DNA from: Telopea speciosissima | Lineage: Eukaryota; Streptophyta; Magnoliopsida; Proteales; Proteaceae | Direction: 5' to 3' | DNA length: 64,000 nt | Assembly: GCF_018873765.1 (NCBI RefSeq) | Contig: NW_025317353.1 | Location: forward strand, 186,001-250,000 | Shown: piece by piece, positions 25,230 through 36,805 of the stretch | How the letters are laid out: each line of letters opens with the position of its first letter | Position numbering within the stretch: position 1 is the stretch's first letter | The notes under the pieces: model-generated | Told to the model about the DNA's origin: nothing | Seen by the model: the letters and a program-made list of their open reading frames with translations, nothing else | Database searches by the model: none | Made by a program: the position numbers and the translations under genes

Positions 25230-25512
25230 AAATGAGCAGTTGATTCTAGCTGTTGTCATTCGACATGTGGATCACAAAAATGTTGCACATGATCCACAAA
25301 TTAAATTTGATATTGTTCAGATTGCTAATGCTTTGGCTCGGCAACTCAGAACAGGAGCTGTAGTCTCCGAAATTGGGATTATCAGTGATCTAAACAGGCA
25401 TTTGAGGAAGTCTCTTCAGGCAACAATTGAATTGGTAGGACAGCAAGAGTCAAACTTGAACATTTCACTCCTGACCTTCGTTGAAGACTGCTTATTGGAA
25501 ATTGCTAAAGGA
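25230..25512 (+). pseudogene. EFR3: EFR3/SRL2-like protein, later ARM-repeat exon
   Basis: This exon is open throughout. It follows an ACAAG acceptor and precedes a GTAAGTG donor. It encodes NEQLILAVVIRHVDHKNV, HDPQIKFDIVQIANALARQL, SDLNRHLRKSLQAT and NISLLTFVEDCLLEIAKG. This matches the exon that follows the DNYEPD region in plant EFR3-like proteins, apart from the exon encoding the intervening segment, which I could not find. It is thus collinear with 19951-20839 but incomplete. Only one copy is present in the window. Confidence 0.75.
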
Positions 25513-25947
25513 GTAAGTGCTATGCATATTCGCCGCAACCTGCTCTCTCCTCCAAATTGCAAACTCTGTTAAGATTCGCTTCCCTCTATACTCCCCGCAA
25601 CCTGCTATCCCCTCCGAATTGCAGAAGACCAAAACCCTTTTTCTGCTTCCATCATCAATGTCACTTCAACTCCTCCTTCGAAGCTAAGGAGGTGGTTCTT
25701 CTCATCCACCAACGAAGGCCCTCCTCCTGTTTCCGAGACCAGGTTAACCCAACCACAGAAGAAGATAGAAGTTCCGCTCAATTTTGAAAACACCAGAACC
25801 AAAGGTAGAAGAAATTGATTCAGGAAAACAGGCCTGTCCTGCGCATCTTCTTCTACCGCAATCCCTCCTTTACTATAGCAGCCATCACAGTGCTTTCTTC
25901 TATGTTTAACTGCTTGCAATTTAATAATCTTTGTTCTTTCCTATGGC
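25513..25947. other. Repeat of the SFT2 5' leader region
   Basis: 25570-25720 (CCCGCAACCTGCTATCCCC.., CTTCGAAGCTAAGGAGGTGG) repeats the sequence just upstream of the SFT2-like exon at 18755-18860. It is followed by C/T-rich sequence with no SFT2 exon, so this is a partial duplication of a 5' flank. Confidence 0.6.
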
Positions 25948-26012
25948 ACAGAGTTCAAAGTTCTTGTTTCAGTCCCAAGGGAAATTACTTAGTCGCTACT
26001 TCTTGGGACAAC
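25948..26012 (+). pseudogene. RAE1: RAE1 (WD40 mRNA-export factor) exon remnant, copy 1
   Basis: FSPKGNYLVATSWDN is readable in one frame. It matches the first WD repeat of RAE1/Gle2-type proteins, usually SFSP..LVATSWDN. The 5' part of the exon (VVQPPTNSV) is missing. It is followed at 26123-26230 by another exon-like stretch (frame PKGLAPPGAFHLIQPIKAQT) with a TTAACAG acceptor, of unknown origin, which recurs at 52673-52780. Confidence 0.55.
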
Positions 26013-26470
26013 CGGGATTTTTGCTTGCCGCCTCAATTAAATTTCTTCCTTCTTCCTCTTTTCTCTTCGTTGCTTACTCGTTGAGGATGTTTTCTGATGT
26101 TTTTTTGTTGAATTTTTAACAGGCCCAAGACCAACCCCAAAGGTCTGGCTCCACCTGGTGCTTTTCACCTAATTCAACCAATCAAAGCTCAAACTTGCAG
26201 CCCCGCACTGCAAAAAAAATTTCAGGCGGAGAAGCCATCAACTACATCGTCAAAACGCTGAGGTTTTCTCGTTGAGGTACTCTACTTCACTCGGACCTGT
26301 ATCTCTAGCCACCGCCATTTTCATTTCATTCAAGACTGCTTCACTGTAACTCGAACTAATCACTAACTTCTTATTTGTTTTTAAATTTTTGGTATTCTTT
26401 TTATTTCCTTCTCGACGCTTGGCACCTCATAACCGCTTCTCAAATTTTCCCTTATCATCCGGGACATAAC

Positions 26471-26888
26471 TATGATATCTGGTTTTGTTTCATGATCTTC
26501 ATCCTCGTTTACTACACTGCCATCTCTGGTGGGTAATCCATTTTCTTGCTTCTTTTTCTGTTTTCTGTTTTCTGTTGTTTACAATTTGATTATAAACAGT
26601 TGTGTGCGTTTGTGTTTACAGGAGGGCATATTAACCTAGCAGTGACGTTTGTGCTTTTTTTAGCCCATAAAGTGTCACTAATCCGTGCTGTGATGTACAT
26701 TGTGGTAGAGTGCTTTGGTGCAATGTGTGGTGTAGGGCTAGTAGAGGCCTTCCAAAAGTCTTACTATATGCAGTATGGTGGTGGGGCGAAGGAGATCGCC
26801 GATGGCTACAGAAAAGGTGTGGGTTTGGCAGCTCATATTATTGGCACCTTCATCCTTGTCTACATTGTTTTATGTGTGAAACTTGATA
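26471..26888 (+). pseudogene. PIP: PIP-type aquaporin fragment, copy 1
   Basis: Exon 26471-26528 ends FMIFILVYYTAISG at a GTGGGT donor. Exon 2 starts at 26622 with [10 protein letters not shown], then [36 protein letters not shown] and IIGTFILVY. This is the first half of a plasma-membrane intrinsic protein water channel (helices 2-4). The first NPA motif has become NLA. The [14 protein letters not shown] stretch is lost to a frameshift, and the second half of the channel is missing. A pseudogene fragment. Confidence 0.85.
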
Positions 26889-27816
26889 GGTTTTTAGAAC
26901 CAATTTGAGATTAAAATCCTTAGTTGGCCTGGCAAGATGTGTGTAAAATTGTGCGTGGTGATTATGCAGCTTACGTAGTTGTACGGAACTACAGTTGGCA
27001 TGTATCTCAGTTGTCACCTCCTCTATATAAATATTTGCCATTGACTGTTTTTGTTTTGCTCCCTCTCAAATCAACTCTATTTTCTCTTCTCCCTCTCTTT
27101 CTTTGTTCATTTGAGGCAATATAGGAAGGATCAGATTTTGGAAATATCAATTTTGAAGGTGCAGAAAGGGCTGAAAAAAGATGAGTGTTCTTTATAGCCA
27201 TTACTCTTTTCCAAGGCAAATGTGACCAAAATAAGGCTGGAGCTGTATCCATATAACAATGATTAACTTCTAATTTGCTAGAATAATGAAGAAGCTTAAT
27301 TCTATTCATGTGGTAAGCTAGGGTGATTCTAACAATGTTTTTAGGCTGGAGGCCATGGGTAAGAGATTCCTTGACAATATGTGACATTTTAGAGAAACTA
27401 GAAGGGCAGACTCCCTAGGCATGGATGGATTTTTTTTATTTTTTTAAATATTTTTTATTATTGTTATGATTCGAGTTTTCATTGTTATTACTATCAGAAA
27501 AACTGTTGTTATCGGCCTATATCCTCTTCTTTAATAAACTCACTAGTACTTTAAAGCAACAACCGATCACTGGTTTACTCAGTATCTTTTTCTTATTAAA
27601 AGAATTATATGCCATATGTTTGCCTATTATATTAGGTCTCAATAGCAGCTCTATGTGAAATTTTATTTTCGAATTCTTTCTATATAAGCTCTGAAGCATG
27701 ATGGAACTGTTCAATTCTTTCTCTCTAATATTAATTATGAGTTATAGTTCTTTTTATGTATGTCTCATTTGAGGGCAAGTTAAGTGCAAATTGTGCTATA
27801 TTTTCTCAATTGACAG
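26889..27816. other. Intron-like, no recognised exon
   Basis: T-rich sequence. 27340-27480 (GGCTGGAGGCCATGGGTAAG..) and 27500-27780 recur at 38590-39090, marking the second duplicated block. Confidence 0.55.
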
Positions 27817-28117
27817 GTTGAAACAGCTGCATCTGAAAGGGAGCAGTTCTTGCTTGTGAAAATTTCAGAGGTTGAAGCCAGGTCGATCATATTGTGAATC
27901 AAGTAACTGGGTTGAACCTTCTGTAGGACTTCGTGTTTGCTTGGCCAAATGGACCAAGAATCTGAATTAATACAAGACATAAAAGTGATTCTGAAATCCT
28001 TTTACAAAAGAAAAAGGAATCTCTGTTTCCTCTTATATTTTTACTTTCCTTTTCCTTTGATGTAGAATGATTAATCCAACAGAGGAGGTAGCTGAGGCAA
28101 GGTTGAAATATCTGCAG
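27817..28117 (+). pseudogene. Two unidentified exons of one gene, copy 1
   Basis: Exon 27817-27881 (acceptor TTGACAG, donor GTCGAT) encodes VETAASEREQFLLVKISEVE. Exon 28066-28117 (acceptor GATGTAG, donor GTAAGT) encodes MINPTEEVAEARLKYLQ, with an Arg codon split across the junction. The joined peptide is charged and helical, coiled-coil-like. I do not recognise the gene. Both exons recur, damaged, at 39107-39632. Confidence 0.5.
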
Positions 28118-28206
28118 GTAAGTGGTTGAGGAAGGTTCCTTCTGAGCTCTTCTGAATAGAAAGGTACCACATGATTTTGTGATAGAAACATTGACTTTCC
28201 CAGATA

Positions 28207-28224
28207 AGAGAGAGAGAGAGAGAG
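28207..28224. repeat. (AG)n microsatellite
   Basis: Nine AG units. Confidence 0.8.
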
Positions 28225-28389
28225 TACATATACAGATGTGTTTTCCTATCTAGTTTGTAGGGTTGTCATGTATCCTTGTTTGAGATAAACTCATCTATCT
28301 TCTTGTTACAGGGTGTTAATAAAAACAGAGTAGTCCTACTTATCTTTTTAACATCCAGGGTAATGATGTCTTGCTGTGTAATTTTGTAG

Positions 28390-28464
28390 AAGGGTGCTCC
28401 AAATAAACGGAAAATTATTAAATTGTGTGAATATGAGGCCAAGAACCCCCTCCGAATTCCAAAG
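28390..28464 (+). pseudogene. EFR3: EFR3/SRL2-like N-terminal exon, copy 1
   Basis: The exon follows a TTTTGTAG acceptor and encodes KGAPNKRKIIKLCEYEAKN plus PLRIPK, the conserved second-exon region of plant EFR3-like proteins. The donor is damaged: the sister copy reads AAAG|GTACTC, while here one G is missing. The copia element begins 20 bp downstream, in the intron. Confidence 0.75.
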
Positions 28465-28484
28465 TTAATCCCTTCTTTCAACAT

Positions 28485-28711
28485 TGTTAAGAGTACTTAG
28501 TTTCAGGGGTATATTTGTACTTAGACACTTACTTATGTATTTTATGTGCTATTTGTATTAGGCTAAGGGCACGAGTGTAATTAGATATTCTTCTCAATAT
28601 AAGGTTGTTTGTCTCAAGTTGAGAGACATAACACATTACACCAAATCGTGTTTGAACTTTGCCTCCTTGGAGCTTTTCTCCTCTCTTCTCTTTCTCCTCT
28701 AAAACCTAACA
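28485..28711 (+). repeat. 5' LTR of the copia element
   Basis: 227 bp, TG..CA termini, matched by 33506-33733. Confidence 0.95.
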
Positions 28712-28723
28712 TGGTATCAAAGC
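28712..28723 (+). other. Primer-binding site (initiator Met tRNA)
   Basis: TGGTATCAAAGC lies directly after the 5' LTR. It differs by one base from the usual copia iMet-tRNA complement, TGGTATCAGAGC. Confidence 0.85.
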
Positions 28724-29231
28724 ACTTTCTTCCGGAGTTTGAAGGTTGTGTGGAAGGCTGGAGTGAGCTGCAATCCCCTTGTTCTTCTTTGGTTTGCAAA
28801 GGAAACCTTGGGGTATCTTCACCAAGCTTCTCCTTCCTTGTTTGACAACCAAATAGGGAGCAACCAGATGCTCTAGCATCGTTTGGAAGTCTTCTTCCCT
28901 ATCATTTGGTCCTCTCAGTCGCTGGTAGCATCGAGAGGAGAGAATCGAGTTTCGGCCGGCAGTTTTTCTCCCGGTTCCGCAGCCGAGCTCTTGAGTGATC
29001 CAGCTCTTAGTGTGAGCTTTGTTTGCTGCTTTCTTTGGGCCATACAGCATCGTTTTGGGTAAGGAAGACTTACCCTTGTTGCTCGCGCTGCTGTTCGCTT
29101 CGTTTGGGTTTTACAAGCCTTTTTTCAGTTTTTCTGGTCTCTGTACTGTTTTCTTTTTGTGTTCAAGGAGCAGATGGCTGTGGTTGAAATACTGTTGTTT
29201 GGACTTATTAAGCATTTGATTTGAGTTAAAT

Positions 29232-32200
29232 ATGGGTGACAAAAATGAGGAAACAGCCTTGCCTTTGTCGTAGACCCACTTCTTGCATCATCCTCTGTCC
29301 CTTCATATGAGAACACCAATGTGCAGCTTCCCATTGTCAAGTTGGACAATACCAATTACCTAGATTGGTCTCGATCCATGAAAGCGATCCTTAGGTGTAA
29401 GGGAAAGATGGGGTACATAAATGGCGACATCAAGGCACCTCTTCCTACCGAAGCAGGGTATTCCAAATGGGACACGAGAACTCATGGTGATGGCTCGCTT
29501 CTTTTCTCAATGGCCCGAGATTGGACGGAGGTTTATGGGTAAAGAGCGCCAAAGATATTTGGAACAGTGTAGCCCGTATCTTTGATCGTGTTGGAGACTC
29601 TACAAAGGTGTACCAACTTCTCCAACAGATTGTTAGCCTACGCCGGGTGATAGAAGCATCTCTCGACTACTATTGTCTTGTTGTGGGCTGTGGGAGGAGT
29701 ATGATCACTATAGAGATCTTCGATTGTGTCCGATGATGAAGTCAAGGTACACAGGTTGTTTGAGAAGGAGAGGGTACTATTTCTTCTTGGTGGCCTGAAT
29801 CCTGAATTTGAGCCTCTAAGGGTACAAATCCTGGCCGACCTAGTCTTCCCTCATGGAGGAGGTGTGTGGATATCTACAGAGCGAGGAAACCCGTAGGGGT
29901 GCCATGGAGACTAGTATCAACACCACTATGAGCGCCCGCTCTTGTTTCTTCCATCCTCGGACTCCACTAAGGGAGCCGATAAGGGGGCTGCTAAGGGGTC
30001 TTCGAAGAGCCGATTCTTATGTGACCATTGTGGTAAACCCGGACATACAAAGGACTTGTTGGGATCTCCAGGAAGCCCCACGTGGTTCCACTCGGGGATG
30101 AAGGGACAATGGAAAAAGGGGCCTAAGGCTCAGTTGGGGTCATCAAGCTGATTCATCCTCCCTTTCCCCGTACATCGACATTCTTGCCTCGTCAGGTTGT
30201 AGCCCACGACGGTTCACTGCAGCTCCTACTTCTCAGTACTACAGGCCTCTTCCTCCTCCGCATCACACCTTGGGTTATTGACTCGGGCGCCACGGATCAT
30301 ACGACCGGTAGGTCCCACTGTATAATTCCTACTCGTTTGTTCTCGGGAAAGATAAAGTAAAAATTGCCGATGGTACATTCTCTTCCATCTCACGGTAAGG
30401 GAGATATCCAGGTTACACCTTGCTTACCCTCAAGTCTGTTTTTCATGTTCCCAACTTTGCTACTAACCTTCTTTCCGTTAGCCAATTGACTAAATCTTTG
30501 AACCGCTTTGTCACCTTCTTTCCTACCCATTGTCTTTTTCGGGATTTGGTGACGAGGAAGGTGATTAGCGGTGGTCCTGAAGCGATGGCTTATATGTTTT
30601 GGAAGCGGTGCTTCCTCCGTTGTACAACCTCAATCCTATGTTTGTGGGCTAGAAGGTGGACGTACTCAAGAGGATATTTTGCTTTGGCATCGTCGGTTGG
30701 GACACCCTTCTTTTTTGTTATGAGGAAACATTACCTCACTTGTTTACTTCCTTTCCAGCCTCTCATGTTTTTCATTGTGAACCTTGTCTATTGCCAAAAG
30801 TTGTAAAACAGTTTATACATCCAATGGTAATAGATCGACTTCACCTTTTCATCTTACTACATACCGATGTTTGGGGCCTTCCCCTGTTACCTCTTTCGTG
30901 GCTTCCGCTACTTTGTCTCTTTTATTGATGATTATTCTCGGGTTACTTGGGTGTACTTGTTGAAACATAAAAGTGATGTATATGTTGCATTTACAAATTC
31001 TATGAGTTAGTGTATACCCAATTTCAAACCCGGATCCAAATTGTTCGTTCGAAAGGTGGGGAGTATATGTATAGTGGTTTGGAAACCTTTTTTCGACCAT
31101 GGCATTATTCATCAGTGGTTCGTGTTGATACCCCACAACAAAATGGGGTGGCTGAAAGAAAAATCGCCACCTTCGAAGTGGCTAGGTCCCTTTGGTTTAC
31201 CATGCATGTTCCCAAAACTTTTGGTCCGATGCTCTACTCACCTTGTCTTTCTTATTAATCGCATGCCGTCTAGTGTCTTACAATTTCAAGTTCCTCTTGC
31301 TGTCCTACCCTCACGGTCTTCTTCATTCTCTCTCCCTCCAAAGGTGTTTGGTTGTATTTGTTATGTACATGTTAGCAAATCTGCCCGCACTAAATGGATC
31401 CTAAGGCTCAAGCGCATCTTTCTCGGTATTCCTCCACCTCCAAAGGATATAAATGCTATCATCCTCCCACTCGTCGGTGGCTTCTCTCAGAGATGTCCGT
31501 TTCTTTGAAACCATACCTTTTTTTCATCACCTCTTCGGGGGAGTGTTTATCGCTTGGTAGTGGTATTCGGTGAAGAGGTTCCCAGTCTGCCTCACTTCCT
31601 ATCTCCTATCCTGTTCCTATTTCACCTTTTCGATTGACAAGGAAAGAGAAGTTCTGCTGAGGGGGCCTTGTATAGAGAATGTAGTTGAGGGGGAGCACCC
31701 AGGTGTACAGAGGAACAGAGAACAAGGGGAGCTACTGGTGTATACGAAGGAAAGGAGAAATCCCGCTTCACGGCTGCCTATAAAGAAGACCCGCCAAAAT
31801 CCTTCTTCATCACCTCATCCCGAGTCTCCATCCATCGAGACAGTATACCTTCTTCTACCCCTATATCCTCGGACTTGGACCTTCCTATTGCCACCGTAGG
31901 GAACTCGGGCATGTACTAATCCCATGCAAGTTTGTTTCCTATGATTCTATTTCCCTTACAGGTATAGCCTTCTCTGTGGCTATCTCCTCCATATCTATTC
32001 CCAAGAATGTAGGCGAGGCTATGGCAGATCCAAAATGGAGAGAAGCAATGAACACAGAGATGTTGGCACTGAGAAGAATCATACTTGGGACCTTGTTGAG
32101 CTCCCTAAAGGGAGAGTCCCGTTGGGTGCAGATGGGTATTCACAGTCAAGTTCAAGTCTGATGGTACCGTGGAGAGATATAAGGCAAGACTTGTCGCTAA

Positions 32201-33470
32201 GGGTTATACACGGTGTATGGCATCGACTTTCGGAAACCTTTGCTCCTGGCCAGCACAACTCCATCCGGGTACTTCTCTCAATGGCAGCAAATCTTGATTG
32301 GCCTTTGTACCAACTGGATGTGAAGAATGCATTCTTACATGGTGACCTAGAAGAAGAAGTGTATATGCATCCTCCTCCAGGTTCAAGCATCGGTGACAGT
32401 GGGAAAGTGTGTCGTCTTAGAAGGCTCTTTATGGACTCAAACAGTCTCCTAAGGCTTGGTTTGAAAGATTTAGACAAGCTCTCCGCAAAACGGATATACT
32501 CAAAGTCAAGCTGATCACACATTGTTTATACAAAGGAAGGACAGCACTATTACGGCTCTCATTGTTTATGTTGATGACATTGTGGTCACGGGAAATAGTG
32601 AAGCCGAAATCTCAAAGCTTAAACTTTACTTGTCTCGACAGTTTGAGATCAAGGACCTCGGTCCATCAAGTATTTCCGGGATTGAGGTTTCTAGATCCAA
32701 GCAAGGATCAATGTTTGTCAAAGGAAGTTTGTTCTTGATCTCCTTACAGAGACAGCTACTTGGGATGTAAACCAGCCTCCTCCCCATTGAGCGAATCACG
32801 ATAGGGGAAGATTGTGGTAAACCGCTTGTGGATGCTGAAAAATACCAGAGATTAGTAGGCAAGTTAATCTTTTCCCTCACCGGACTGACATTACCTATCT
32901 GTAGGAGTGGTGAGTCGGTTTATGCATGCACCCAAGGTGGGACATCTTGATGCAGTTACAGGATCCTCGTGTACTTGAAGTCATGTCCCGGAAAGGGTCT
33001 TCTCTTTTCTAGGAATGGTAACTTGAGAATTGAAGTATATACAGATGCGATTGGGCCGGGTCTATTTCGATAAGGTCCACCTCCGGATCATGTACATTTG
33101 TTGGGGAAACTTAGTCACCTGGAGAAGCAAGAAGCAACTGTGGTAGCTAGGTCAAGGCTGAAGCGAATTTAGGGCCATGGCTCATGGTGTGTGTGAAATC
33201 TTGTGGTTGAAGAAACTTGTCCAAGAATTGGGGTTTGAGACGACAGAACCCATGAGTCTATACTTGTGACAACAAGGCAGCCATAAGTATTGCACATAAT
33301 CCGGTCCAACATGACCGGACAAAGCATGTTGAGGTTGACAGCACTTCATCAAGGAGAAAATAGAGTCTAAGACTATTTGTACCCTTTTGTGAAGACAAGT
33401 GAACAAGTGGCAGACATATTCACCAAAGGACTTAGTTCTCATCACTTCAGTTTTATGTTAGACAAGCTGG
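29232..33470 (+). pseudogene. Copia gag-pol polyprotein, frameshifted
   Basis: gag begins MGDKNEETALP at 29232 and soon shifts frame. LDNTNYLDWSRSMKAIL is at about 29343. The zinc knuckle CDHCGKPGHTKDL (30020-30058) has its last Cys replaced by Leu. Protease WVIDSGATDHTTG is at 30271-30309. The integrase HRRLGHP motif is near 30690, FIDDYSRVTWVYLL near 30920, and DTPQQNGVAERK near 31123. RT motifs are [20 protein letters not shown] near 32310 and the catalytic IVYVDDIVVTG at 32562-32594. RNase H TDA..WAGS near 33040 has lost a base, and the tail reads SEQVADIFTKGL near 33400. Multiple indels and stops make it non-functional as read. Confidence 0.9.
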
Positions 33471-33505
33471 GTATGTATGACATATACCACCCACTTGAGG
33501 GGGAG

Positions 33506-33733
33506 TGTTAAGAGTACTTAGTTTCAGGGGTATATTTGTACTTAGACACTTACTTATGTATTTTATGTGCTATTTGTATTAGGCTAAGGGCCTGAGTGTA
33601 ATTAGATATTCTTCTCAATATAAGGCTGTTTGTCTCAAGTTGAGAGACATAACACATTACACCAAATCGTGTTTGAACTTTGCCTCCCTTGGAGCTTTTC
33701 TCCTCTCTTCTCTTTCTCCTCTAAAACCTAACA
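33506..33733 (+). repeat. 3' LTR of the copia element, preceded by polypurine tract
   Basis: 228 bp. The polypurine tract GAGGGGGAG ends at 33505, immediately before TGTTAAG. It is nearly identical to the 5' LTR. Confidence 0.95.
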
Positions 33734-33781
33734 AATTTAACCTACTTGGAGGTTATTTTGGTCTCCTTTTCTTCGCTGTAG

Positions 33782-35732
33782 ATTGCCAAGTATCTTTAAC
33801 AAAGGTGCTTGAAAGAATTGAGGTTTGAGCATATCAAATATATTAGTATTATCAGAGAGGCATACCATAAACTGCTGTGCATATCCAAGGAGCAGATGTA
33901 AGTGTAATGGTTTCTTTTCCCCTCTTATCTTTCTTTCTTTTTTACTTTAATTTGGTTGTGGAATAAATTTTTTTTTATTTAAAAAAAGAAAAAGAAAATA
34001 AGTTTATTTAGGACTTAATGTTCTTATGAAACTAGTCTCATTTCCTATTTTTTTAGAACTTTCAACTACTGTTAGTTCCGTTTCTTGCTCAAGGCGACTC
34101 AAGAAGTGAATTCAGTCTCATTTGCTTGACCCAGATTTGGAGTCATTTAAATATTCCCCTCATTTGAACTTATAGAGTAGTTTTCAAGATTTTCTTTTCT
34201 TTCCTTTTTGTTCTTACTACTTTATTTAGGGAAGATTTTGTCCATAAGTTCTTGATACTGTATCTATTTTAGTAGCTGGAAGGTGGGTCTGTTTGCATTC
34301 TTTTGCTGCTAGGCCATAGGTGGTAGTTCTTTGGCATTATCTCAAATATATTTCTCATGTATGCATTTTGTTCTATAGGGCATACTTCGCTCTCAGTCTA
34401 CTGATTGTTGTTATTTAACTGTTGGACTTTGGGACTACACAAAGCAAGACAGTGTTCGTATTTTAGGATGCAAAACCTTGACCAGATTCATTCATAGTCA
34501 GGTGATTTTGGGATGTAATTGGCATCGTTTTCTAGTAAGTTACTTATATATCTTGCTACTTTTTCTTTGCATTATACAAACTGGTTAATCCCTTCAAGAC
34601 TTCAATGTAAGTGTTGTGTTTGCTCTTAACAATCTGTTGTTGAGAAATCAAGAGATTTTTCTGTTTGGTGAAACATCCAATCATTGGAGAAACTGATCTT
34701 AAATTATATTTTTCACCCATTGTTGGTAGACTGTGTTGACTTTTTTCTTGTTCTTATTGGTTGTGGTGGAATACATGGAGATTCCTCGTATTGAAGGGAA
34801 GTGCAAAGATCGAGTAATTGGAACAAAAGATATAAACTTTGAAAAACTAACAGCTTGATAGGCATTCTGCACTTATAGATGCACATATTTATTTTTCTTT
34901 TTCTTCCATTCTTTGAGTCAAATTGATTTTTCACATTTCAGGTGTGGTTTATGGCAGATTTTTCACATGTTCTTGATCGTTTTGATGAGGTGAGTGGTTT
35001 TCTAATACTTTAGTATGTGTTGGCAATTGGGCCCAGTGTTTTATGACTTGTTTCCTGGCACAATACGAAGAAATTGAGCTTTGGAGCTAGTAGCTGCACA
35101 AGGAAAACAGGTTAACATTAGAAGCAACAATGTGGAAATGTTTAATAGAGGAATGATTAGGGGCTGTGGTGGATACTTTCCACAACAAGATTAGTTTCTT
35201 CTGAAATAGCTTTAGGTGTAGCTCATACCTTGTTTCTTGGGCTGGCATTCCAAGACTTCGCACTCTTGTTAGATTTTTGATATGTTTACTTATATTGATG
35301 CACGTTGGACATAGTATGGGCCGACCACATTTAATTCTAGGAGATCATTGTGTTTGATATGTATCCATCTGACATTATCTGAGTCTGACGCTAACACATG
35401 TATAGTAGTTACATAGGATCAACAGTTTGTAAACCCGTAGCAAGTTATGATTAAAGCATGCGCATTCATATATGTGAGTCTGATAATCAAGTCTCTCTAC
35501 TTGTGAATATACTTCCAATTTAAACTTCTGTTTGAACATCTCAAAATTTTGCTATTTTAAGTTTAATTGGGTTCCTCAATCATGAATTTCTTTTGATTTA
35601 AGGATTTATACTTTGCGCAGATTGTGCATGCCACACTGGATAACTACGAACCTGATATAAATTTTGTAGATGATGGTGAAAAGGAGGTAGCGAGATCACA
35701 ATTGGGTTGATGAAGTAGTTAGATGTGAGGCA
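33782..35732 (+). pseudogene. EFR3: EFR3/SRL2-like exons continuing after the copia insertion
   Basis: Four exons run in true gene order. 33782-33897 reads IAKYL, then a TAA stop, then ELRFEHIKY and AYHKLLCISKEQM. 34379-34501 reads AYFALSLLIVVI, a stop, then after one frameshift KQDSVRILGCKTLTRFIH. 34942-34989 reads VWFMADFSHVLDRFDE. 35621-35732 reads IVHATLDNYEPDINFVDDGE, then a frameshift. With 28390-28464 this is a collinear run of five exons of one EFR3-like gene, interrupted by the copia element. Stops and frameshifts make it a pseudogene. The sequence ends abruptly at about 35740, where unrelated DNA joins it to an SFT2 fragment. Confidence 0.8.
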
Positions 35733-35941
35733 ATGAACAACCCCACATGTTTAACTCCAAAATTGAGGTCCTTCAGTATCATATTCTTGATTCTTTATGC
35801 ATTATAATGACACTGAACGGTGCATAAGGACCAGATCTCTCACTCGATTTGGAACGCTTTCCACTCAGCTTCTTAATTTTCTGATTCGAAGCTGAGGATC
35901 ACTTTCTTCTTCTTCCTTGGCATCGTCTCTTACTTCGAATT

Positions 35942-36133
35942 TTGCAGAATACTGCACAAGCTTGGTTTATAGAAGGGACCGAGTAACACTGATCAGAAGG
36001 AATCCTTGTCTCTGCTTGCCGATTGGAACTCTTACGCGGCCTTGAAAGCTTCGGAAGAGACTGAATCCTCCAGCTTAGGGTTTGATCTCGAAGCAGCTAT
36101 AAGAACTGCCAATGTCACCGGAACTTTTAACGT
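35942..36133 (+). pseudogene. SFT2: SFT2-like first-exon fragment, copy 2
   Basis: Same exon as 19091-19281, but the ATG is TTG. An extra base early in the exon shifts the frame before the ADWNS and GFDLEAAIRTANVTGTFNV stretches. The GTAAGC donor is kept. Confidence 0.65.
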
Positions 36134-36436
36134 GTAAGCGTAAATCTTAAACCACCAATGATATTTGGCTTTTTAGTATATATATCTATATTTTTTTCAG
36201 TTTTACTTCTCTTTCATGGTCTATCTCACTTTCCTGTTAGGGACTTTTTGAATTCCGCTGGTCTCTACTTGCTTTTGCTCTAGATTCTGGATTTGTTTTC
36301 CTGGTAGGATGTTCCTGGTTGTTTGCTTCGTTTTTCTCCGGTGTCTGCAAATTGCCACAGCAGCAGCAAATGGTTCAACAATGAAAGGGGTGGGTTACAG
36401 CAGGAAGTGTGGTTGCAGTTAGAAGAAGAAGAGGAA

Positions 36437-36627
36437 GGGTAAATAGGTAATTTTAATTTCACTGTTTTCTATTGAATATGTGATAAGGTTAAAATGGACT
36501 TTTCCATTCAACCACTGACAGCAGACTAACAACGTCAGGTTTCAGGGAGTGTCAAGTAATTGTTTGAAAATTTGGGTATTTTAAGAAAAATGGCAATAGT
36601 CTAGCGGGTGTACTAGTAATTTTCCTT
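36437..36627. repeat. Orphan TIR of the Mutator-like family (block alpha 2)
   Basis: Same position and orientation as 19583-19771, ending TAATTTTCC. Confidence 0.75.
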
Positions 36628-36805
36628 ATAGCAAGTGCTGTTTGAGGGCATCAAGTTTGCAATGCCTTTGAACCATGGTAGTTGGTGGATTTTTTTTTTT
36701 TTTTGGTTGTAATGTTTTCTTGTTAGCGCAACATCAGCACAATCATTTTTGAAATTTACCTCCATCTAATTCCTCATTGAGTCAAATTCATTTTTCACAT
36801 TTCAG

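Larger units (their letters stand above)
28485..33733 (+). mobile_element. Ty1/copia LTR retrotransposon, complete but decayed
   Basis: The two LTRs (227 and 228 bp) both begin TGTTAAGAG and end CCTAACA. A primer-binding site follows the 5' LTR and a polypurine tract precedes the 3' LTR. In order the internal part shows gag, protease, integrase, reverse transcriptase and RNase H, the copia order. The LTRs differ by about three substitutions and one indel, so insertion is recent, yet the coding region has many frameshifts. The unoccupied site survives at 41185-41205 in the sister copy. The left flank is AACAT and the right flank AATTT, so no target duplication is seen. Confidence 0.93.

Noticed and set aside
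28485-33733. Intact autonomous copia element
   Set aside because: Gag, protease-to-integrase and RNase H regions each need frame changes, and the zinc knuckle lacks its last Cys.
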